Made by a program: the position numbers and the translations under genes
The notes under the pieces: model-generated
Told to the model about the DNA's origin: nothing
Database searches by the model: none
What the model saw: only the letters and a program-made list of their open reading frames with translations
DNA from: Microbacteriaceae bacterium
GTDB taxonomy: Bacteria; Actinomycetota; Actinomycetes; Actinomycetales; Microbacteriaceae
Direction: 5' to 3'
Length of the DNA stretch: 62,150 nt
NCBI GenBank assembly: GCA_025463565.1
Contig: JAODAT010000093.1
Coordinates: 1 to 62,150 of the forward strand
Part shown: positions 44,682 to 52,610 of the stretch, piece by piece
How the letters are laid out: each line of letters begins with the position of its first letter
Numbering within the stretch: position 1 is the stretch's first letter

Positions 44682-45167
44682 CTATTTCGCCACACGCTCC
44701 AGCCGCCGCGTCAGTCGGTAGACGATCAGCAGCGGAATGATCCCGATCACGCCGAACGACATATCGATCAGCTGCCAGCCGAGCGGTATCCCACGAATGG
44801 TGCCCGCGATGGCAGCCAGCGGAATGATGCCCGCGCAGGCGATCATGCCGAACTGGATAACCCAGATATTCCGTACCGGATCTCGAAGCGGTCCGATGAA
44901 GGCGACAGCGATCGCGAGATGTGCGAACGCGAGCCAGTCGGTGCCGTATGCGAGAAACGGATACCGTCCGTCCGTGACGACGAGCGCGTCGCGCACGCGA
45001 TCGATCCATGTGACGAATCCCGGTAATAGCTGCGGTGCGGGCGAGGCGTGAAGAATCGACGCGGCGAAGCGCAGCTCCGTCTCGAGGGGGAACGCTGTGA
45101 TTCCGCTCAGCACCAGCGCGACGATGAACAGTACGAGCCAGGTACGGATCGTCGTCAGTGTGGCCAC
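44682..45167 (-). CDS. Hypothetical membrane protein, four membrane segments
   Basis: This 161-residue protein has about four hydrophobic segments: WLVLFIVALVLSGITAF near the N-terminus, WLAFAHLAIAVAFIGPL in the middle, and two in the second half (IQFGMIACAGIIPLAAIA and FGVIGIIPLLIVY). The conserved-looking YGTDWLAFAHLAIA has His and Asp in or near the membrane. I do not recognise the family with certainty. The GTG start follows TAGGCT by 7 nt. It is divergent from the SRPBCC gene. Confidence 0.7.
   Translation of the reverse strand: MATLTTIRTWLVLFIVALVLSGITAFPLETELRFAASILHASPAPQLLPGFVTWIDRVRDALVVTDGRYPFLAYGTDWLAFAHLAIAVAFIGPLRDPVRNIWVIQFGMIACAGIIPLAAIAGTIRGIPLGWQLIDMSFGVIGIIPLLIVYRLTRRLERVAK
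45075..45080 (-). other. Nothing distinct here beyond the coding sequence
   Basis: This marks part of the membrane protein gene; the promoter box for that gene is at 45175-45180. Confidence 0.05.
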
Positions 45168-45174
45168 CCGAGTG

Positions 45175-45180
45175 AGCCTA
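45175..45180 (-). promoter_or_regulatory. -10 box of a probable leaderless promoter (membrane protein)
   Basis: TAGGCT on the minus strand, 7 nt before the GTG at 45167. Confidence 0.45.
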
Positions 45181-45241
45181 CGACGAAAGCAAAACCAGAG
45201 CCAAAGAGTGACCCGAACACATTGCGTGTATATCTGGGTGG

Positions 45242-45595
45242 ATGGAATCCATCCACATCACAGCCCAGTTCACGCTCCCGGCGACAGCGGTCTACGAGTT
45301 CGTCAGCAACCCCGACAACCTCGCGCTCTGGGCCCAGGGCGCGACCGGGGACGTAACATTCGCACCGCGCAACGATTTCGGTGTGCTCGACCACACCGTG
45401 GCTCTCCCCGATGGCGCGACGGTGACCGTACCGATGAGAGTGCTGCCGCTCGGTGACGGCAGTGAACTGGTGTTCACCATTCGGCGGACCGATGGGATGT
45501 CGGCCGCGGATTTCGAGAGAGACCGCGAGGCTGTCGAGTCCGACCTGCTGACCCTCACCGGCATTCTCGAGGGCGGCGCCGTCGACGATAGTTAG
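45242..45595 (+). CDS. SRPBCC-type (polyketide cyclase/START-like) small protein
   Basis: The 117-residue protein starts ESIHITAQFTLPATAVYEFVSNPDNLALWAQG, typical of the SRPBCC ligand-binding fold, with the characteristic vYxFvsnPdNl..W helix. The C-terminal FERDREAVESDLLTLTGIL matches the long final helix. It may bind a small hydrophobic ligand; nothing more specific can be said. TATATC lies 7 nt before the ATG, so a leaderless start is possible. The gene ends 5 nt before the 3' end of rnpB on the other strand. Confidence 0.75.
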   Translation: MESIHITAQFTLPATAVYEFVSNPDNLALWAQGATGDVTFAPRNDFGVLDHTVALPDGATVTVPMRVLPLGDGSELVFTIRRTDGMSAADFERDREAVESDLLTLTGILEGGAVDDS

Positions 45596-45600
45596 GGAAT

Positions 45601-45977
45601 GGGCCGGCTATTACGCCGGGTTCTGTCCCACCGCTTGCGCGGTCTGGACGGCCATCTATCTCGTGGCTACGTTGCCGCAGCCCTCTAGCGGTCTACCCGA
45701 GAGCGGGGCGGGCAGCCCCATAGCTCTCTGTCTGACCTTGCTCCGGACGAGGTTTACCTAGCCGATCCGATCACGCGGACCGCTGGTGGTCTCTTACACC
45801 ACCGTTTCAGCCTTACCGGGAACCGAAGTCCCTGGCGGTCTACTCTCTGTTGCACTTTCTCGCGGGTTGCCCCGGGTGGGTGTTACCCACCGTCCTGCCC
45901 TGTGGAGCCCGGACGTTCCTCGGCATTCTCCGCGCACCTAAGCGCACGAGAGAACGACGCGACCGTCTTGCCGACCC
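45601..45977 (-). ncRNA. rnpB: RNase P RNA (class A)
   Basis: Reading the minus strand, the conserved GAGGAACGTCCGGGCTCCAC block occurs near the 5' end (about 45905-45927), followed by ACAGGGCAGGACGG. Near the 3' end lies ACAGAACCCGGCGTAATAG, the CR-V and P4 partner region. The ends pair as stem P1: GGGTCGGC at 45970-45977 with GCCGGCCC at 45601-45608 (one G-U). These are decisive marks of bacterial RNase P RNA, which removes tRNA 5' leaders. The exact transcript ends may differ by a few nt. A TAGGCT about 12 nt upstream of the 5' end could be the -10 box. Confidence 0.95.
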
Positions 45978-46086
45978 ATTCCGGATCGAAGCCTACGGCA
46001 CGCCATGGGGATACCTGCACAGCCTTTCAGGAACCACCGTGACCGCTCATGGTTTTCTCATAGCTTCGCCAGCGATCCTTGGGAGC

Positions 46087-47463
46087 ATGACCACCATGGC
46101 GGCCCGCTACGAGATCACGTACCGCCGCCGCGCGCTCGCCTCCAACCTGCTTGTCGGGCTGGTCTGGGCTTCCGGGCTGATCGCCGTCATCCTGTTCTTC
46201 ACCTCGGCGGGCACGTCGCCGTTCGGCACCATCGGTGCGAGTGTGTCGAGCATCGGAATTCTCTGCGGGCTGGTGGGCAGCGACTTCATCCTGGTGATGA
46301 TCGTGCTTGCCGCGCGAGTGCCGTTCATCGACCGCACCATCGGCCATGACCGCGCGGTCGCCGTGCACCGTTCGCTCGGAAAGCCGGCGCTCTACCTCCT
46401 GCTCGCTCACGCGACCCTACTGCTGACCGGGTACGGCATCGAGCAAGGCCTGAACCCGATCGCCGAGCTGGGCCCGATGCTGGCCACCCCGAACGTGTGG
46501 CTCGCACTGATCGGGCTCCTGCTGCTGGTGACCGTCGTGGTGACCAGTCTGGTCGCGGTGAAGCGGCGCTTCAGCTATGAGGGCTGGCACCTCATCCACC
46601 TGCTCAGCTATGTCGCGGTCGCGTTTGCGATCCCCCACCAGCTGACCCTCGGTGGCATGCTCGCCACCGGCTCGCTGCAGCGGGTGTACTGGATCACCCT
46701 GTACGTGGTCGCGCTCGGCTCGATCGCGACCTTCCGCTTCATCGAACCCGTCGTGTCGAGCCTTCGCCACGGCATCCGGGTGCGCGAGGTCGAATCCGTC
46801 GCGCCCGGCGTCGTGTCGCTGCATCTGGCAGGGCGCGACCTTCGAGCCCTCGGGTCGGCCGGCGGCCAGTTCTTCGTCTGGCGGTTCTGGACGAAGTCCA
46901 CCTGGTGGCACTCGCATCCTCTCTCGCTCTCGGCGGTGCCGACCGACGACTCCGCACGAATCACCCTGCGCGACCTCGGGGCGGGAACCGGGCGCCTCTC
47001 CGCGCTCCCCACCGGGACCGTAGTGAGCGTCGAGGGCCCGTATGGCCTGTTCACGCCCGCCGCAAGGACGTCGGCAAAACTCGCCATCATCGCGGCGGGC
47101 ATCGGAATCACGCCGGCCCGTGCGCTGCTCGAACAGTCCGTGCTGCGACCCGGCGAGGCGACGGTGCTGCTGCGCGCATCGGACGCCGACGACTCGGTGC
47201 TGTGGAGCGAGGTGGATGCCCTCGCGAACGCGAAGGGCGCCACCCTGTACACGATGACCGGGCCGCGCTCCCCCAGCGCGCCACTGTGGATGCCTGCGCC
47301 CGATGCCGAGCGGGGCGTCACCCTGCGGAGCGTCTTCCCCGACCTGCTGGAATCCGACCTGTACCTCTGCGGTCCCGCGGCATGGCTGGAACTCGTGGAG
47401 GCCGACGCGCGCGACCTCGGGATGCCGCAGCACCAGATCCACAGCGAGAGGTTCGACTGGTGA
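46087..47463 (+). CDS. Ferric reductase-like transmembrane protein with FAD/NAD-binding domain
   Basis: This 458-residue protein has six membrane segments (about residues 15-215) with paired His in HRSLGKPALYLLLAHATLL and GWHLIHLLSYVAVAFAIPHQ, the likely heme ligands. A cytoplasmic ferredoxin-reductase-like part follows, with the FAD motif HPLSLSAVP and an NAD(P) loop IIAAGIGITPARALLEQ, ending LYLCGPAAWLELVEA. It should move electrons from NAD(P)H across the membrane. The next gene, for an FMN-binding protein, overlaps its stop, and the two likely form a short electron chain to the outside. GGGAG lies before both ATG 46087 and ATG 46096, so either may start the protein. Confidence 0.85.
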   Translation: MTTMAARYEITYRRRALASNLLVGLVWASGLIAVILFFTSAGTSPFGTIGASVSSIGILCGLVGSDFILVMIVLAARVPFIDRTIGHDRAVAVHRSLGKPALYLLLAHATLLLTGYGIEQGLNPIAELGPMLATPNVWLALIGLLLLVTVVVTSLVAVKRRFSYEGWHLIHLLSYVAVAFAIPHQLTLGGMLATGSLQRVYWITLYVVALGSIATFRFIEPVVSSLRHGIRVREVESVAPGVVSLHLAGRDLRALGSAGGQFFVWRFWTKSTWWHSHPLSLSAVPTDDSARITLRDLGAGTGRLSALPTGTVVSVEGPYGLFTPAARTSAKLAIIAAGIGITPARALLEQSVLRPGEATVLLRASDADDSVLWSEVDALANAKGATLYTMTGPRSPSAPLWMPAPDAERGVTLRSVFPDLLESDLYLCGPAAWLELVEADARDLGMPQHQIHSERFDW

Positions 47464-47885
47464 CTGTGTCTCTAAAAACCAGGACGATTCTCGGCGCAAG
47501 CCTTGGCATCGTGGTCGTCGGCACTGTCGGCTGGCAGCTCGCCACACTGGACCAGACCTCGACTTCTACGTCCACCTCATCGGGTGCGCGCCCGACGGTC
47601 ACGTTGACGGACGGCACTTATACCGGTACCAGCGTGCAAACGCAGTTCGGCGATGTCGAGGTGCAGATCGTCGTCTCCGGCGGCCGCATCACCGACGCCA
47701 CAACGCCGGTGCTCACCGGCAACGAGGGCAGGTCCGAGCAGATCAACAACCAGGCTGCGCCGATTCTCCGGTCGGAACTGCTCGCCTCGCAGTCGACCAG
47801 CATCCAGTCCGTCAGCGGAGCGACATACACGAGCAACGCGTACATCACGTCGTTGCAGGCCGCCTTCGACCGGGCGAAGGCCTAG
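47460..47885 (+). CDS. FMN-binding domain protein, membrane-anchored or secreted
   Basis: This 141-residue protein starts with an uncleaved-looking signal anchor (TILGASLGIVVVGTVGWQLA) and a Ser/Thr-rich linker. The FMN-binding domain follows, with DGTYTGTSVQTQFGDVEVQIVVSGG and SVSGATYTSNAYITSLQAA. The Thr in SGATYTS is the residue to which FMN is covalently attached by ApbE enzymes in this family; no apbE gene lies in the window. The GTG start overlaps the stop of the ferric-reductase gene (GTGA), so it should receive electrons from it outside the membrane. Confidence 0.82.
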   Translation: MTVSLKTRTILGASLGIVVVGTVGWQLATLDQTSTSTSTSSGARPTVTLTDGTYTGTSVQTQFGDVEVQIVVSGGRITDATTPVLTGNEGRSEQINNQAAPILRSELLASQSTSIQSVSGATYTSNAYITSLQAAFDRAKA

Positions 47886-47887
47886 CG

Positions 47888-47908
47888 CCCTTCGACAAGC
47901 TCAGGGAC
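47888..47908. repeat. Short intergenic repeat with TCGACAAGCTC core
   Basis: The 25-nt space between two convergent genes holds a CCCT ... AGGG inverted pair around TCGACAAGCTC. The same 11-nt core is in the element at 23799-23841. Confidence 0.4.
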
Positions 47909-47910
47909 AG

Positions 47911-48333
47911 TTACAGCCCGATATTCGCCTGAAGGTCCATGCAGCGGTTCGCTACCGCATCGGCGCGCGAGTTCTGCAGGCGCGGAACCCACTCGAATTT
48001 CACTGCCGTGCCGGTGAGCAGGGCACGAGCCTGTGCCGCCAGCTCTGCCATGTCGGGGTGCTTGATCTTCCAGCGACCGGACATCTGCTCAATCACGAGC
48101 TTCGAATCCATTCGCACGTGGAGTTCGGCATCGGGATCGATCGCGAGCGCCTTGCGGATGCCCTCCACCAGCGCCGTGTACTCGGCCACGTTGTTCGTGG
48201 CGTGGCCGAGATATTTCCCGACCTCGGCCAGTATCTCCCCCGTTGCGGGATCGATCACGACGGAGCCGCTCGCGGCGACGCCCGGGTTTCCGCGTGATCC
48301 GCCATCGGCTTCGATCAGCAGCTGCCGCGCCAT
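47911..48333 (-). CDS. RNase HI family protein
   Basis: A 140-residue RNase H fold protein. The acidic residues are visible in IEADGGSRGNPG (Asp), NVAEYTAL (Glu), RMDSKLVIEQMSG (Asp) and NSRADAVANR (Asp). It should cut RNA in RNA-DNA hybrids. In many Actinobacteria the same domain is fused to an acid phosphatase part (CobC-like), but here it is alone. Its ATG overlaps by one base (TGATG) the stop of the preceding coiled-coil gene, which in turn follows Nif3. This trio is conserved in Actinobacteria. Confidence 0.87.
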   Translation of the reverse strand: MARQLLIEADGGSRGNPGVAASGSVVIDPATGEILAEVGKYLGHATNNVAEYTALVEGIRKALAIDPDAELHVRMDSKLVIEQMSGRWKIKHPDMAELAAQARALLTGTAVKFEWVPRLQNSRADAVANRCMDLQANIGL

Positions 48334-49073
48334 CAGAGTCCCGATTCGTTGGTGCGCACCAGAATGGCGTTCGAGTCCGGACAGAGCAGCACGTCATCGG
48401 GAGCCGCGGCACGGATCACCTGCATGTCGCTCTCGTTGAGCTTCACCCCGCTGGCAAGCGAGACGCCACCCTGCAGAAAGGATGCCCCGAAACCGTAGCG
48501 ATCGCGCTGGCGCTCGTAGAGCGCGAGAAGGTCGGCGGGAAGCTTCCCGGCAATGGTGGCGCGATTCGCAGCGGCGTGGCTGCTCTCACCGGTGATCGCT
48601 CCGAGAGCAGCGTCGCGCTCGGCCGTGGTCGCCGCAATTCGGGATTCCAGCTCGGTGATCTTCTCGTCGGTGGCCGACAGCGTCGCCTCCAGCGTTTCGA
48701 GGCGCTCCATCACGGTGAGTTCGATCTCTTCGAGGTCCGACTGCCGTTTGCGGAGGCCCGCGAGCTCGCTTTCGAGTCCCGCGACATCCTTCACCGACGA
48801 TGAGCCTTGAAGCCGATCGGAGTCGCGGGTGATCCGCGCCTCGACCACCGCGACATCCGACTCGACGCGGCCGAGTTCCAGCCGCGCGTCCTCGACCGCG
48901 CCGTTGGCGTCCAGTCGCTCACTCCGAAGGGCATCGGCCTCGTTCGAGAGGCCGGCGAGAACGCCGATCTCCGGAACGGTCTTCGCACGATGGTCGAGCT
49001 GCCGTAGCTTCGTGTCGATCGCCTGAAGTTCGAGCAGGTGCGCCTGGTCGTCCGGGCTTGCCTTCAATGCCAT
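48333..49073 (-). CDS. Coiled-coil protein related to C4-type zinc ribbon proteins, zinc site lost
   Basis: A 246-residue protein with a long antiparallel coiled coil (residues 10-170) and a C-terminal domain that matches the zf-RING_7/C4 zinc ribbon family. The family usually has two CxxC pairs. Here the first is replaced by VSLASGVKLN and the second reads LLCPDSNAILVRTNESG, so one Cys remains and zinc binding is unlikely. Family members resemble HP0958/CT398-type chaperones. The gene lies between nif3 and the RNase H gene and is translationally coupled to the latter. Confidence 0.78.
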   Translation of the reverse strand: MALKASPDDQAHLLELQAIDTKLRQLDHRAKTVPEIGVLAGLSNEADALRSERLDANGAVEDARLELGRVESDVAVVEARITRDSDRLQGSSSVKDVAGLESELAGLRKRQSDLEEIELTVMERLETLEATLSATDEKITELESRIAATTAERDAALGAITGESSHAAANRATIAGKLPADLLALYERQRDRYGFGASFLQGGVSLASGVKLNESDMQVIRAAAPDDVLLCPDSNAILVRTNESGL

Positions 49074-49125
49074 GTCGTCGTGCTCTCTATCTGTCTGGAA
49101 AAGATCGGTGTGCGAACGATGCCGG

Positions 49126-49941
49126 TTACTGCACTATCGCGAAATCCCACGGATCGGTGCGGAGTTCGCTCACCGTGATCGTCACGCCGGGAAGCTCCGC
49201 ACGGAGCTCGTCCGCCGCAGTCTCCAGCCACAACCACTCGCTCGCCCAGTGTGACACGTCGATGAGCGCTGGCCCGCCCCCGAGTTTCGCATCCTCGCGG
49301 AAAGCCGAAGCCGGGTGGTGCCGCAGGTCGGACGTGATGTAGACGTCCGCCGAGCGCACCGCGGGCTCATCGAGCAGGCTGTCGCCCGCCCCGCCGCACA
49401 GGGCAACCGTCTCGATGGGGCGGTCGAATTCGCCGGACACCCGGATGCCCGAGGCCGTCGCGGGAAGAAGGTCGCCGAGCCGTCGCGCGAGCCTGCCGAG
49501 CGTCGTCGGCTCGGCCAGCCGGCCGACCCGGCCGATGCCGCGCCCTGCTGCGGTTGCGGGGACGATGGGCGACGCGTCCACAATGCCGATGCGGTATGCC
49601 AGCTCGGCGGAGGTGCCGGTCTCCACGACATCCGCGTTGCTGTGTGCGGCGAGAAGTGCGCAGCCGCCGCGCACGAGCCGACTGAGAACCGCACCCTTGA
49701 ACCGGTCCTCCGCGATCGTCGTCACGCCGCGCAGAAGCAGCGGGTGGTGCACGAGAAGGAGATCGGTCGCCGAGGAGACCGCTTCGTCCGCGACATCCGG
49801 TACGGCGTCGACGGCGAGGAGGATGCTGTCCACCATCGCCTCGGGGTCTCCGGCGAGCAGGCCCGCGGCATCCCACGGCTCGGCGCCCGAGATCGGCCAG
49901 AGCCGCTCCACGACGCTGCAGACCTCGGCGAGGGTGGTCAC
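49126..49941 (-). CDS. Nif3-like dinuclear metal centre hexameric protein
   Basis: This 271-residue protein belongs to the Nif3/YbgI family (GTP cyclohydrolase 1 type 2-like). Metal-binding residues are visible in LLLVHHPLLLRG, AAHSNAD and, near the C-terminus, DVSHWASEWLWLE with the conserved His-x3-Glu. The members form toroidal hexamers with two metals per subunit; the in vivo reaction is not established. The GTG start overlaps the stop of the upstream permease gene (GTGA). Confidence 0.87.
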   Translation of the reverse strand: MTTLAEVCSVVERLWPISGAEPWDAAGLLAGDPEAMVDSILLAVDAVPDVADEAVSSATDLLLVHHPLLLRGVTTIAEDRFKGAVLSRLVRGGCALLAAHSNADVVETGTSAELAYRIGIVDASPIVPATAAGRGIGRVGRLAEPTTLGRLARRLGDLLPATASGIRVSGEFDRPIETVALCGGAGDSLLDEPAVRSADVYITSDLRHHPASAFREDAKLGGGPALIDVSHWASEWLWLETAADELRAELPGVTITVSELRTDPWDFAIVQ

Positions 49942-52592
49942 TCGGCCGCCGCTCGCGAGCGTTCCTGTGCGCGGATCCCCGGCACACCGACGATGAACGT
50001 GATAAGCAGGCCGAAGACGAGAGCCACGAGCACCCCGAGATCCGTGCCGGCGAGATCACTGGACAGGCTGACGCCCAGCCGGGTGAACAGGAAGCCCTGC
50101 CAGTCCAGCCACGGGATGCTCGCGGTCGTGAGTCCGTAGCCGATCGCCGTGGCGAGGAGCAGCATGATGAGGTTCACCCAGCGAACCCGCGAATACACCC
50201 CGCCGCTTCGTAGCAGTGAATCCGAGTCGAAGCGACGACGACGGATGATCATCTCGGCGCAGAAGATGCCTGCCCAGGCCGCAACCGGCACGGCCAGGGT
50301 GGTGGCCAGGTCGCGGAACACCGGCACCACCGAGGTGACGGTGAGACCGAGCAGGATGGCGACGGCGAAGACCAGGACGCCGATCACCACCGACGACCAG
50401 ACCCGGCGCACCCGCAGTCCGAGTGCCTGCAGCGCGAAGCCGCCGGAGTAGATACTGAGCACCACGCCCGACAACAGACTGAGCACTGTTGCCGCGATCA
50501 GCGGAACCGGATACCAGATGGGGATCATCAGGGCGATCGTGTCGAGCGGTGTGGTGATAAGGCCGTGCGCGACATCCTTGCTGGATGCCGCCAGCAGCGC
50601 CCCATAGGCAATCAGCACGAAGGCGGGCAGCGTCGCACCGAGCGGCGCCCACAGCATGGCCGCCGCACCGGAGCTCGACGGGCGCTGGTAGCGCGCGAGG
50701 TCGCCACCGCTGTTCACCCAGATCAACCCGATGAAGCTGAACACCAGCACGACTCCGGTGACGACAAGAATCCATGGGCCATCCCCGACGGTAAGTGCGG
50801 CGGTGACGTTCACTGAAGGCCAGGTAACCAGCACCAGTCCGACCACGAGCACGGCGGCAACGATGCTCAGCACCAGTTGCACGCGCGCGAACAGGCTGTA
50901 GCCGAACACCGCGACCACCAGCGCGATGATGAATCCGGCCGCCATGGTGATGACGGTGAGCTGGAGCTCGGTGAGCGGCCCGCTCAGCTTCGCACCGACC
51001 AGGATGTGCGCCGTCGAGATGGCGACCAGCCAGAGCAGCACCGCACCCCAGAAGACCTTGCTGACGATCGCGATGATGGCCGGCACGGCGTTGCCCACCG
51101 TGCCGAACGTCGCGCGGGAGGTGACCATCGTCGGCTGTCCGCTCCACTTTCCGGCGAGGGTGCCGAGGCCGAGCGGCAGGAACGAGATGGCGACGCCGAT
51201 GAACGCGGCGACGATGGCCTGGCGGAGGCTCATACCGAGCGAGAACAGTGCTCCACCGAAGGCGACGCTCAGCACGGAGGAGTTGGTGGCGAACCAGAGC
51301 CAGAACACGCGGGCGGCACGCCCAACCCGGTGATCCAGTGCCGTTGGCTCGACACCGGCGGTTTCGACGGCGAAAGCACGGAGAGCGGTCGGCTCATCGT
51401 CGGAGAGAACGACCTCGTCGGTCGGCACCCGCGGAGACGCGAGGGGCTGGATCGGCGCGCTGCCGGTGGTGGGCGGCAACACCGCTACGCCTTCCGAGGT
51501 GACCGGGAACGGGCCGATCAGGTCTTCGAACGCGCGGTCGGTCGCATCTACCGGCTCCTCCGGCTCCGGGTCGAACACCAGCGGGATGATCGGCCGCGAG
51601 CCGGTGTTGAGCAATGCGAGATCCGGGTCCAGTTGTGGCGCCGGCTCGATGAAAACGGGGTCCGCGCCGGCGACCGGCGTGACCTCGATGGGCACCGACG
51701 TTATAGGCACCGACGTTATAGGCACAGGCGTGATGGGCGCGGGGCCGGCTACCGGTTCCGGCTCGATGAGGTCGTAGACCGGCGCAGTGAATGCCGGTGG
51801 TTCGGGGGTGTCATTCGCCGGTTCGTTCCAGGGCGGCGAGACCTGCACCGGGGGGGTCACCTCGGGGAGGGTGGGGGCAGCCTCGACTGGCGCTGCGGCC
51901 GCGGGCGTCGGCACGATGTCCACAACACCGGTGAACGCGGGGCGCGCGGCATCCAGCGACCGTAGTGCCTCGGGCGTGCCGATTGACAGCATTCGCTGCT
52001 GCCAGTCGCCGAACTCCCGAGCCTCCTGCTCGCGCAGGTGAAGCTGCGCCTCCAGCTGGTCCATCGCGCTGAGCGTTCCGCCGGGGGTGTCCGCCGTCTC
52101 GATGGTTCTCACCAGGTCGGCATCGGCGAGGGAACGACGGCGTGGTGCCGGTGGAAGACCACCAGGCGCACTTTCCGCCTCCGGGAAAACTACCGGGAGC
52201 CCAGACGGCGCGGGCAGGTCGGAGAGCGGGACCTGCGGAGTCGGCGCGGCCTGGGCCGTCGGCGCAGCCTGAGTCGGCGGGCTTGCCTGCGCTGGCGGGA
52301 ACGAACCCGGCGCGGGCGTGACCGACTGGACCGGGAACTGACCCGTGTGTGCGCTCGGAAACTGGCTGGCGAGCGCGCTCGCGAGATCGTCGTCGTCGTA
52401 GCCGTCAGCAGCGTCGGAACCGGAACCGTCGCTATCAGGGCTGCGTGCGGATGGGGAGGCCGCCGGCGGCGCACCATCCGGAAGGAACGGCTCTTGGCTG
52501 GTGGGAGGCGTGTACGTGGAGCGGCGCGGCCCTGGCTGCCCGTACGAGACGTCAGCGGTGCCGTCGCCGGCCGCATCCTCGTCGTTTGCCAT
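49938..52592 (-). CDS. NCS1-type (cytosine/purine permease-like) transporter with a 420-residue disordered N-terminal tail
   Basis: The last 460 residues form a permease with about 12 membrane spans: it starts FWLWFATNSSVLSVAFGG, then RQAIVAAFIGVAISFLPLGLGTLAG and the typical GQPTMVTSRATFGTVGN, matching the NCS1 family (nucleobases, hydantoins and related compounds). The first 420 residues are rich in Pro, Ala, Glu and Asp, with PITSV repeats, and should be unfolded in the cytoplasm. ATG 52592 is chosen because TATTAT ends exactly 7 nt before it. It precedes nif3 in the same transcript. The tail is far longer than in typical members and is unexplained. Confidence 0.82.
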   Translation of the reverse strand: MANDEDAAGDGTADVSYGQPGPRRSTYTPPTSQEPFLPDGAPPAASPSARSPDSDGSGSDAADGYDDDDLASALASQFPSAHTGQFPVQSVTPAPGSFPPAQASPPTQAAPTAQAAPTPQVPLSDLPAPSGLPVVFPEAESAPGGLPPAPRRRSLADADLVRTIETADTPGGTLSAMDQLEAQLHLREQEAREFGDWQQRMLSIGTPEALRSLDAARPAFTGVVDIVPTPAAAAPVEAAPTLPEVTPPVQVSPPWNEPANDTPEPPAFTAPVYDLIEPEPVAGPAPITPVPITSVPITSVPIEVTPVAGADPVFIEPAPQLDPDLALLNTGSRPIIPLVFDPEPEEPVDATDRAFEDLIGPFPVTSEGVAVLPPTTGSAPIQPLASPRVPTDEVVLSDDEPTALRAFAVETAGVEPTALDHRVGRAARVFWLWFATNSSVLSVAFGGALFSLGMSLRQAIVAAFIGVAISFLPLGLGTLAGKWSGQPTMVTSRATFGTVGNAVPAIIAIVSKVFWGAVLLWLVAISTAHILVGAKLSGPLTELQLTVITMAAGFIIALVVAVFGYSLFARVQLVLSIVAAVLVVGLVLVTWPSVNVTAALTVGDGPWILVVTGVVLVFSFIGLIWVNSGGDLARYQRPSSSGAAAMLWAPLGATLPAFVLIAYGALLAASSKDVAHGLITTPLDTIALMIPIWYPVPLIAATVLSLLSGVVLSIYSGGFALQALGLRVRRVWSSVVIGVLVFAVAILLGLTVTSVVPVFRDLATTLAVPVAAWAGIFCAEMIIRRRRFDSDSLLRSGGVYSRVRWVNLIMLLLATAIGYGLTTASIPWLDWQGFLFTRLGVSLSSDLAGTDLGVLVALVFGLLITFIVGVPGIRAQERSRAAAE
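51691..51720 (-). repeat. Perfect 15-nt tandem duplication inside the permease tail
   Basis: GGCACCGACGTTATA occurs twice in direct succession on the plus strand. It is in frame with the permease and adds five residues (PITSV), so it looks like a recent slippage event. Confidence 0.85.
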
Positions 52593-52599
52593 GCCCAAA

Positions 52600-52605
52600 A
52601 TAATA
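52600..52605 (-). promoter_or_regulatory. -10 box of a probable leaderless promoter (permease)
   Basis: TATTAT on the minus strand with a 7-nt gap to the ATG at 52592, the closest to consensus of all such boxes in the window. Confidence 0.6.
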
Positions 52606-52610
52606 CGTGT

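Noticed and set aside
45075-45080. A box listed inside the membrane protein gene
   Set aside because: The entry in the feature list at this position has no biological meaning; the correct promoter box for that gene is at 45175-45180.
45850-46086. Upstream extension of the ferric-reductase frame
   Set aside because: It runs into the RNase P RNA gene on the other strand, and the translation there has no protein features.
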